Assembly (NCBI GenBank): GCA_012931725.1
Contig: CM022951.1
Location: forward strand, 15,561,992 to 15,625,991
Reading direction: 5' to 3'
From: Litsea cubeba
Lineage: Eukaryota > Streptophyta > Magnoliopsida > Laurales > Lauraceae
DNA: 64,000 nucleotides
In this document: positions 56,508 to 64,000 of the stretch, one piece after another
Layout: every line of letters starts with the position of its first letter
Numbering within the stretch: the stretch's first letter is position 1
Notes under the pieces: model-generated
What the model was told of the DNA's origin: nothing
The model's input: the letters and a program-made list of their open reading frames with translations, nothing else
The model's database searches: none
Position numbers and translations under genes: made by a program

Positions 56508-56827
56508 TGTAACGATCCTTCTATATATAATTAGATTTATATTTTGATGCACCTTCTATATTTCATTAGATTAGGACTACTTTATTTTTCCTAAAATCCC
56601 TCCTCTAGTTTTACTATGATTAGGACTCTCTTTCTATATTTGTGGCAATTGTAACCCTATAAAAGGGTCATTAGAGATTGTAGTAGGCATTCAGAAATCA
56701 TCAATAGAAATTCTATTTTGGAGGTTTTCGGTCTCTCGAATGATCCGAAGAGGTGTCGGGTTCCCTTGAATGATCCGAATTATCTTTTCAATTATTTTTC
56801 TCTTTTATTTGTGATGGGACCGATACA
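56508..56827 (+). repeat. Candidate 5' LTR of the gypsy element
   Basis: The 320-bp segment starts TGTAACGATCC and ends ...GACCGATACA. A clear TATA box CCCTATAAAAGGG lies at 56655-56667. It is followed after 2 bp by the primer site. Confidence 0.7.
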
Positions 56828-56829
56828 AT

Positions 56830-56842
56830 TGGTATCAGAGCC
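56830..56842 (+). other. Gypsy primer-binding site (initiator tRNA-Met)
   Basis: TGGTATCAGAGCC is a perfect match to the usual plant tRNA-iMet primer complement. Confidence 0.92.
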
Positions 56843-57487
56843 GATTCGATCCAACCGCCCATCCATCTTCTCCATCTCATCCTTTTTCCATGAAACCCTA
56901 ACCCTATTCTACCTTCCCTTATCCCAGTAAAAAAAAAAAACTCCAACCCCAGCCGAGACTGCCCTCACCTTGAATCCAACTCTACCACCCAGTTCGCTAG
57001 AAAAAGAAAGAGAGGTAGAGAAGAAAAAAAGAGAGGAGAAGAATAGGCAGATCGTGCTCCATCTCAGCGACCAACGCCTACATCTGCATCATCTCATTTC
57101 ATCCAACTCTATTAAAAGCAGCCATCAACAAATTCTCTGAGTCTCTGTAGAGATTCCAGATCCTCCATTTCAGTGGAAGAAGGAAAGAAAGGTACATTTT
57201 TCCTCTTTCTTTATCTCATCACAAAAAAAAAGGGGGCTAAAAGTTGGAGAAAAGTACGAGTTTTTGCCATCCCCATCAAAAGCACGTTCACATCTTTTTT
57301 TGTATTGCGCAAAAAGGAGCAGCAAGTTTAAGTTATCTACAGGTATTGCCATCCCTTCTTCATTTAAAAGAAAAGAAAAAGGTGTTGGACTTTCTTACGG
57401 TTCTGCCATTGATCCAAAAGGTGTCTAAAGAAAATCTTCTTTTGTATGGTCCCGACTCGTCAAAAATACAAATCAATCAACAAGATT
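56843..57487 (+). other. Gypsy leader
   Basis: Non-coding leader between primer site and gag start. It contains A-rich and purine-rich stretches. No repeat or second gene is seen. Confidence 0.55.
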
Positions 57488-57510
57488 ATGGCGGATAATT
57501 CTGACGTTTC
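57488..57510 (+). pseudogene. First codons of the gypsy gag, cut by the copia insertion
   Basis: The ATG at 57488 begins M-A-D-N-S-D-V-S, a plausible gag start, and the frame is then interrupted by the copia LTR. The rest of gag resumes near 61400. Confidence 0.5.
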
Positions 57511-57788
57511 TCTTACAGAAGCTACAAGGAGATGACAATATTGAGGAATGGATTCGATGATCAAAATGATAGCATCGACTGTCTTATATATATATTCTGT
57601 TGTGTACATTTACAGTTAGTATATCCCTTGATTAGGGTGATATTCAGATATTAAGGAAACTAATCCAAAGATTACAATGAAGCTAGCTATACATAAGTTG
57701 TCCAATGACTAAGTCATTTGGGCTTGCTGTTTTGGGTGGATTGACCCAATAGGCTAAGTTGACCCATGTGGGTTACTCCTGTCTTTAA
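57511..57788 (-). repeat. 3' LTR of the nested copia, with C-rich polypurine tract
   Basis: It is followed on the right by a C-rich run at 57789-57819 (G-rich on the minus strand), in the position of the polypurine tract and expanded to a near-homopolymer. Confidence 0.8.
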
Positions 57789-57829
57789 CCCCCCCCACAC
57801 CCCCCCCCCCCCCCCCCACCCACCTCTCA

Positions 57830-59520
57830 AGCGCTGGATAAGAGAATGTGAGCATCGAGAGCTTATGAACCAGATTCTGGAACCTTGATGATGTCTGAGT
57901 TTTGGTGAAGAAATCTGCAGTTTGATTAGTGGAAGGGATGAAAGAGAGGTGGATTGTGCTATTTCGAACATGTTGGCGAATGAAGTGACAATCAACTTCA
58001 ACATGTTTTGTTCATTCATGAAACACCTCATTGAAGGCTAATTTCCTAGCACTTTCACTATCAGTATAAAGAGGTGTGGATTTGGTAATAGGAACTCCTA
58101 AATCTTCAAGTAACTACCGAAGCCAGATGATCTCAGTAGTCATGTGTCCAATAGCTCGATATTCAGATCATGATGACGATCTAGAAACTACTTCTTGTTT
58201 CTTGCTTTTCCAGGAAATCAACGAAGAACCAAGGAAGATAGCAAAGCCAGTTGTCGAGGGCCTATCATTCACATCTCCAGCCCAATCAGTATCAGTAAAA
58301 CCATGCAAGTGAAGACTTGAATGGGAGGACATAAGGAGGGCTTTGTTCGTAGTCCCTTGTAAATAGCGTAGAATTCGAAGAACAGCAACCCAATGAACGG
58401 ATGTAGGATGAGCAACGAACTGACTAACAATATGAACTGAGTGAGCAATGTCAAGCCAGGTTGTGGTCAGATATACCAAACTGCTAACTATCTCACCATA
58501 GCGAGTAGCATCCACAAGAGGAACACCTTCTGTAGTCTGAAATTTGCAATTGTGCTCCATTGGAGTGGAAACAGATTTAATATCAGTTAGACCGGCTCGT
58601 TGAATAACATCATTGCAGTACTTGGTTTGACAGAGAAGATATCCAGCTGGAGAATAGGCTACTTCAATCCCTAAAAAATATTGAAGTGGACCCAGATCCT
58701 TCATTTCAAACTGCTGATGTAAAAATTCTTTAAGGGAGACAATACCTATACTATCATCACCGGAAATTATCATATCATCCATAGAGTAAAAGGAAAACAC
58801 AACCTTTTTCTGAATAGCTTGTGAATAAGGCAGAATCGTGAGCACTTTGATGGTAACCAATACTAATAACAGTAGTGCTGAAATGATCAAACCAAGCATG
58901 GGGAGCTGTTTAAGGCCGTAAAGTGCTCGTTTAAGTCTGCAGACATGATGTGGTGGACGAGTAAGACCAGGTGGAGCAGTCATATAAATTTCTTCATGAA
59001 GAAATCCATTTACGAATGCATTTTTGACATTAAGTTGATACAGAGGCCATTGTCTAATGGCTGCCACTGAAATAAATGTTCTAACAATAGTCATCTTGGC
59101 GACTGGAGCAAATGTTTCTTCATAATCGATGCCATATTCCTGGTTATATCCCTTTGCAACTAGGGGAGCTTTATACCGATCTATGGATCCATCGGACTTG
59201 GTCTTAATCTTAAAGACCCATTTACACCCAATAATATTTTTGTCGGGAGGTGGAGGAACAAGTTCCCATGTATTTGTTTTCTGAAGTGCAGCTAGTTCTT
59301 CCTCTATGGTAGATCTCCATTCTGGGGAGTTAATGGCTTCTTTGTATGACTGTGGTTCAGAGATGGAATGTATAGCTACAAGAAAAAGACTTCTAGGAAG
59401 AAGATAGGTGATCAGTGCAAACAAAGCCAAAACGAGAGACGGGTTTTCTGGTGCGAACTGGATACCTTCTATCAGGAGGAACACTTGCATCAGGAAGAGT
59501 TGATCCAGGCATAGGTACAT
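57830..59520 (-). pseudogene. Nested copia RT and RNase H
   Basis: The 450-residue frame 59520-58168 has IIGCKWVFKIKTKSDGSIDRYKA, YQLNVKNAFVNGFL, an RT active site altered to YSMDDMII (consensus YVDD), YFLGIEVAYSPAG, and RNase H start TDTDWAGDVNDRPSTTG. A TGA after SRSSS cuts RNase H; the remaining motifs continue in the same and other frames to about 57830. Confidence 0.85.
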
Positions 59521-59683
59521 GAGAGTCTACTTTTGGGCGACGATGATAGACTTTAAAGATTGGTGGCGGAGGCAGCGGGGGTGGGGAAGATGATTGCTCA
59601 GACGGAAACAGGTCAGAAAAGGAATCAAGTGGACGAAATGAATTTGTGGTAGGAGCAGAAACAAGTAAGGTATAAAAAGGAAT

Positions 59684-60783
59684 CTATTCAAGAAACGTGA
59701 CATTGTAGGAGATTCGCAGTCGATTTGATTTAGGATCATAGCAACGATATCCTTTTTGTTCAATTCCATAGCCCAGGAAAACACATACAACGGACTTGGG
59801 TGAAAGTTTTGTTCGTTCATTGTTATTGAGAAGGACAACGCAGGTGGAACCAAATATTTTCATATGAGACAAATCTGGTTTTGTAGAAAATAATTTCTCA
59901 TAGGGTGGAAGACCACCTAAAACAGTGGAGGGGAATCTGTTTATTAAATAAACATAAGTTACAATTGCTTCCCCCCAAAACATCAGCGGAACATGAGAAG
60001 AGTAGATCAAGGAGCGAGCCATATCAAGGATATGACGATGTTTCCTTTCTGCAACGCCATTCTGCTGTGGAGTGGCAAAATAGGACAACTGAGCCTGGGT
60101 TCCTTGAGTGTCTAAAAAATTCGGAATCTATGACTGATGTATTCCCCCCTTGAATCTTACCTAAAGAGTTTTACCCATTTACCAAATTGTGTTAAAATCA
60201 TATTAGAAAAAGTAGAGTAAATAGAATAGAATTCAGACCTATGTTTCATCAGATAGAGCCATGTAAAATGAGTAAAATCATCAATAAACAAGACATAGTA
60301 GAGCGAACCACCTTTTGTTGGTTGTGAAGCAGGTCCCCAAATGTCAGAATGAATCAAGTCAAATGGAGCATGGGTAAAAGAAGAACTTTTATTATAAGGT
60401 AAAGTATGCTGCTTACCAAGTCGACAACCAAAACAATCTGAAATGTCCGTTACAGAAATGTTACCAGGACAGCCAGTAGAATGTAAAGTTTTCATTTTAT
60501 TCAAAGATAAATGTCCTAATCTAGAATGACATAAAGAGAAAGGTGCTACTGTAGAAGTAAGAGCGACAAAAGAAGCAGCTTGTGATGGCAGGTGTAATGA
60601 GTGAAGATGATAGAGACCTCCGAACCTATGGCCTGTCCCAATCTGCTTCCCGATGCGAGTATCCTGTACAGAACAACCATTCGATGTAAATGAGACAAGA
60701 TAACCATATGAGGTCAATTGACTAATAGAGATCATTAGATCAAATTTACAGATAGGTTTGGAACAGCCCCAGAAGGTGATCAA
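59684..60783 (-). pseudogene. Nested copia integrase
   Basis: 60783-60157 has the pre-integrase zinc module (CHSRLGHLSLNKM...CFGCRLGKQ), then HSDIWGP and YYVLFIDDFTHFTWLY. 60088-59684 has QQNGVAERKHRHILDMARSL with the catalytic E and the CVFLGYGIEQKGYRCYD tail. The second catalytic Asp region near 60150-60100 is broken by a frameshift. Confidence 0.87.
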
Positions 60784-61126
60784 CAGGCAATCAACTCTCG
60801 AAATAACGTTAACAGACTAATTTCGATCCTCCTAGAGCAAGTTTTGCTCAAAAAGAATGGAAATCCAGGTATTTCAATGGAGTAAATGAAAACCAGTACC
60901 AAAAAACTGAAAACTACAAATCAGATCCAATGGCTTACCTCTGATGTAGTAAAAATCTTGAAAAAATGTTAGAAATCCCAAAGTAAGCAGACAACCCAGA
61001 GTATGCTGTCAAGGCTGAAATGATCCCACAAACTCTTGAATAGATCTCTTGCATAGACAGATGATGGCTAGAGATGAGTCTTCCAGAGCCTGACTGACCA
61101 AAAGAGCTATCTAGGCTTTGATACCA

Positions 61127-61396
61127 TCTTACAGCAAGGAGATGACAGTATTGAGGATGGATTCGATGACCAAAATGATATCATCGACTGTCTTAAATAT
61201 ATATTCTGCTGTGTACATTTATAGTTAGTATATCCCTTGATTAGGGTGATATTCAGATATTAATGAAACTAATCTAAATATTACAATGAAGCTAGCTGTA
61301 CATAAGCTGTCCAATGACAGTCATTTGGGCCCGCTGTTTTGGGTTTGGACTGACCCAATAGGCTGAGTTGACCTATGTGGGTTACTCCTGTCTTTA
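61127..61396 (-). repeat. 5' LTR of the nested copia
   Basis: About 270 bp, adjacent to its primer site. It is missing 6 bases (AAGCTA) relative to the partner LTR near its inner end and has other small indels. Confidence 0.8.
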
Positions 61397-61399
61397 CTC

Positions 61400-62457
61400 A
61401 TCTAATCTACAAGCAACTATAACGGTTGAAGTATTGACTGCGATGATTGCAGCAATGAGGACATCAACTGAGATGATGACTACAATGCGCACATCACTCT
61501 TGGAATTACAAACTGAGGTTGCGAACATAAAGCAGCAACTATCTACAACCACGGTCCATCCACGGAATGGTACAAATGCAGTCGCTAAGCCTACTATGTC
61601 AACATTGCGCCTGCGATGTCCGACCTTTGATGGGACTAATCCGGAAATTTGGATTAACGAAGTTGTAAGCTTCATGAACTTTCATCATGTACCAAGAGAA
61701 CAGTGGATCATAGTTGCAACATTCTATTTGAAAAAAGAAGCAAAAAGATGGTACAACTGGCTCCAGACTCAGATGAATCCTATCACATGGCATTCTTTTA
61801 TAGAGAGTCTGCTTGCCTGCTTTGGACCAACGGCATTTGAAGATCATTTTATGCAATTGATGCACCTTCGACAGATAAATTCTCTTTGAGAATATCAGGC
61901 AGAATTTGAGCGTATTTCTAGCATGATCACTGATACTCCACAAGATAAAAGGGTTAGTGCATTCGTTGGAGGACTCAAGGATGAGTTGCGCATTGATGTT
62001 CAAAGCCAACGGCCAAAAAGCTTGTTTGAAGCCATATCTTTAGCTTGTCTCTTTGACGACAGGAGTTATCTGAGGCAGTTTACAAAGCAATTTTCATCTG
62101 AAAAATGCATAACTGCTTATAATTATTCTACATCCAGTTCAAGTACAGCCATTGTTCCTGCTCCACCTACTAAGCCTAGCCCTCGTCCTGGATTGAAGCG
62201 CCTGACCCAAATATGAATGAACGACATTTAAAGGGATTATGTTTTCATTGTGATGAAAAGTTTGCCCCAGGTCACCAATGCAAAACAAAACATCAATTCT
62301 TCTATATTGAGGGAGGGACAAATGAGGAAGTGGAAATTGTGCCAGAAGAAGCTAAAACAATAGAGCATGCACAGACCAACAATCCAACCAACATTGAGAT
62401 GCCAATCGCCTTCAATGCCTTCATAGGAACTACTTCACCACAAGTTATGTTAGTTTG
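61400..62457 (+). pseudogene. Gypsy gag and nucleocapsid
   Basis: From about 61437 the sequence has a helical N terminus, then PTFDGTNPEIWINEV, MNFHHVPREQWIIVATFYL, AKRWYNWLQTQ and W-x-x-F-I-E-S-L-L-x-x-F, typical of plant Ty3/gypsy gag. A TGA at 61887-61889 replaces an expected Arg codon and the frame continues EYQAEFERIS. A frameshift near 62210 precedes the nucleocapsid motif LCFHCDEKFAPGHQCK, a modified zinc knuckle. The start of gag is on the other side of the copia. Confidence 0.85.
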
Positions 62458-62461
62458 AGGC

Positions 62462-63170
62462 ATGCTTAAACAACATCCGGTGATCATATTGATTGACTCA
62501 GGCAGGACCCACAATTTTTTGAGAGATCAACTTGCAACACGATTTGATATTCCAATCCAAACTATCGATGAATTGTATGCCACAGTCAATGTTGTAAAAA
62601 TCGCTAGGCGGATGCTAGGCGGTGGGCATGGACTAAGGATTAATTCCCGATTAATCTCCGCCTAGCCCGATTAATCCCCTCCTAGTCCGATTAATCCCCG
62701 CCTAGCGCCTAGGCGGCCGCCTAGGCCGATTTTTGCAACTGTGGTCACAGTTGCCAATGGTGAAACACTGCTAAGCCATGGTGTGTGCCCCCGATATTTC
62801 CTTTCCATCCAGCAAACTCGGTTGGCCGCAAATTTCTATCTCATAGAGTTTGGAGGATGTGCTATTATTCTTGGTGCTGAATGGTTACAAACCTTAGGAC
62901 CTATCCTATGAGACTTTTCTAAAAAGTCGATGCAATTCAAGATCAATGGTCAGGAGATTGCTATTAATGGAATGACTCCATCCAAAGCATCTAAGACAAC
63001 GAGCAACAAAGTATCATGTGCACTTTTATTTATGTCTGCTCAGGAGGATGCTCCAAAGTTTAAGAAAGACGAGGTGATTCTTGCAACAAATGGACCACTT
63101 TCATTCAGGATTTGACCCTGGCGGCCTCAGTTCTTCAACCTTGAGGACAAGGTTGTTTTCAAGCGGGGTG
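62462..63170 (+). pseudogene. Gypsy protease joined to the last residues of pol
   Basis: The protease site is VIILIDSGRTHNFL (62480-62521); Arg replaces the usual Ala after DSG. The frame is interrupted by the MITE at 62591-62739, then resumes (TVANGE, FGGCAIILGAEWL). A TGA near 62911 cuts it. The sequence reads to about 63115 and then directly to the short LEDKVVF block at the pol C terminus (about 63140-63170). RT, RNase H and integrase have been deleted. Confidence 0.8.
62591..62739. mobile_element. 149-bp MITE in the gypsy protease
   Basis: It starts GTTGTAAAAATCGCTAGGCGG and ends with the near-complement CCTAGGCCGATTTTTGCAAC. Inside are three to four copies of a (C)CCGATTAATCCCCGCCTAG unit and CCTAGGCG palindromes. 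The flanks gccacagtc and gtcacagtt agree at 7 of 9 bases, suggesting a 9-bp target duplication; removing the insertion restores a plausible protease reading. No coding capacity. Confidence 0.7.
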
Positions 63171-63173
63171 GAT

Positions 63174-63766
63174 TGTAACGATCCCTACAAAAAAAAACCA
63201 AGGGTTGGGTCATTGGTCCCATGCTAAACACCTATCGAACCGGCCCATTCGTCACCCTTGGCTGGTAGGGAGTAGGGACGTGAGTGAGTTTTGAGTCCCT
63301 AGGTGGCAAAAAAGAAAAGCCTTTTGCATTTTTTTGGGTGGCTACATGGGGATTTGAAGTCTAAAGGATCAAGATCTCAGGCCCATGTAGTTCATGGTCC
63401 TAAAAGATCAGCTCATATAAAACCTGAAGCAAGCTACGATCTTGTTTGGTTTGTACTGGGCTTGATAAGGAAGACCACAAGTCCGATAATCTACCACATC
63501 ATCAGAGTGGACGACACAAGTCAAAAGACTCGAGAGAAGCATGCACATCATGCCACAGTAAGAAATTTATAAGATAATAGACCATTTCCCTAAAGATATC
63601 ATATGGGCTGGATTGTCTTATTCCAATCAGCTGAGGAGATCAAATGAAGTCTGTGAAGTCTGTAGAAAGTGCTGGCATGGGCTGTAACAATATGATTTGA
63701 TTGTATCCATCTTTATTTTATTCCCAAAATGTAATATATAAAGGATCTATATAAAAGGAAACTTGA
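63174..63766 (+). other. Start of gypsy 3' LTR and following unassigned DNA
   Basis: TGTAACGATCC lies just after a polypurine tract (AAGCGGGGTGGA), as expected for the start of the 3' LTR. From 63185 the sequence no longer matches the 5' LTR. A TATA-like CTATATAAAAGG lies near 63749. The identity of this stretch is not resolved. Confidence 0.45.
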
Positions 63767-64000
63767 GGTTATAAAATGAAATGAATCATGAAAGGGCTGG
63801 GTACGTCTGAAGCTTGAATCTGAAAACGTTGATTAAAGTTGCCAGAGGAATTGAAAACTGCATTACCTGACTGAAATTGTTGTTGCTGTCCATATGGTTG
63901 AGAGTTGTATTGCTGCCCATTGCTAGCAGCTGGTTGTGCTGGGCGTGAGCCTTGATTTTGGCCCCTTCCTGTGAATCCTCTTCCATGAGAATTATATTGT
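63767..64000 (-). pseudogene. Gly/Gln/Asn-rich gag-like fragment running off the window
   Basis: On the minus strand one frame is open from the window edge to about 63767 and reads GRGFTGRGQNQGSRPAQPAA then QQYNSQPYGQQQQFQ, like the linker before the zinc knuckle of copia gag. No zinc knuckle follows; the frame ends in apparently non-coding DNA. An RNA-binding host protein is the alternative. Confidence 0.4.

Larger units (their letters stand above)
57511..61396 (-). mobile_element. Deleted Ty1/copia element nested in the gypsy gag
   Basis: LTRs of about 270 bp lie at about 57511-57788 and 61127-61396 and differ at about 16 of 262 aligned positions plus small indels. The primer site TGGTATCAAAGCC lies on the minus strand at 61126-61111. 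Integrase, RT and most of RNase H are present in pieces; gag and protease are missing between the leader (about 60800-61110) and integrase. The terminal bases of the LTRs are eroded, so the target duplication is not certain. Of the three copias compared by their LTR pairs, it is the oldest. Confidence 0.88.
56508..63185 (+). mobile_element. Internally deleted Ty3/gypsy element hosting a copia and a MITE
   Basis: A 5' LTR-like segment (56508-56827), primer site, gag start, gag body, zinc knuckle, protease and the last residues of pol (up to about 63170) lie in order on the plus strand. RT, RNase H and most of integrase are absent between protease and the pol C terminus. The gag is split by a copia (about 57511-61396) and the protease by a MITE. 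The 3' LTR should start TGTAACGATCC at 63174, but only its first 11 bases match the 5' LTR. Confidence 0.8.

Noticed and set aside
57244..57498. 84-codon frame before the gypsy gag
   Set aside because: Out of frame with the gag start, in the leader, with no motif.
61394..62009. Reverse-strand frames opposite gypsy gag
   Set aside because: Shadows of the plus-strand gag, which has clear family motifs.

Overview
This is nuclear DNA of a flowering plant. It shows a split protein-coding gene with canonical GT-AG introns, four or more classes of plant LTR retrotransposon, an L1-type LINE remnant, an Au-like SINE and several non-autonomous DNA transposons. The species cannot be read from the sequence. 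The very long, transposon-filled introns suggest a large genome. I found no tRNA, rRNA, CRISPR or bacterial-type features.

Left third (1 to about 19.7 kb): one giant Ty3/gypsy element of the Tat lineage, on the minus strand. Its 3' LTR lies off the left edge. Read along the element (right to left) it has: a candidate 5' LTR (16458-19705) split by a solo LTR of another element (17337-19355, 5-bp TSD gtagg); a primer-binding site (about 16426-16450); a 3-kb leader with tandem repeats; decayed gag, protease, G-patch-like segment, reverse transcriptase, a double RNase H (retroviral plus the extra domain typical of Tat) and integrase (13473 to 5141); three families of tandem repeats (3.66-4.8 kb); and then, on the opposite strand, an intron-containing gene for a plant-mobile-domain (PMD) protein with a coiled-coil tail (11-3490). 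This antisense, intron-bearing cargo gene is the most unusual item in the window.

Middle (19.7-31.5 kb): non-coding, largely repeat-derived DNA. It holds a 1-kb AT-rich minisatellite, a cluster of GGTCGACC palindromes, a tRNA-Asp-type primer-binding site with a candidate 2-kb LTR, and a 994-bp Mutator-like element with a 9-bp TSD that carries a perfect 123-bp hairpin.

Right half (31.9 kb to the end): one host gene on the plus strand encoding a MOSC-domain molybdenum-cofactor protein (amidoxime-reducing-component/mARC family). Six exons are visible (31913-51228; 723 nt, 241 codons), ending at the conserved CSRC motif. The last roughly 75 residues are not found in the remaining 12.7 kb. Exon 2 carries a compensating pair of one-base indels. 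The introns hold copia and LINE remnants, MITEs, a SINE and a nearly intact Ty1/copia element (45195-50524). The sixth intron, or the 3' flank, holds a very young internally deleted copia (52620-56162) and a deleted gypsy element (from 56508) whose gag is split by another copia (about 57511-61396) and whose protease is split by a 149-bp MITE (62591-62739).

From LTR divergence within each pair, the insertion order is: copia at 57.5-61.4 kb (about 6%), copia at 45.2-50.5 kb (9 of 335), then copia at 52.6-56.2 kb (1 substitution in 311).
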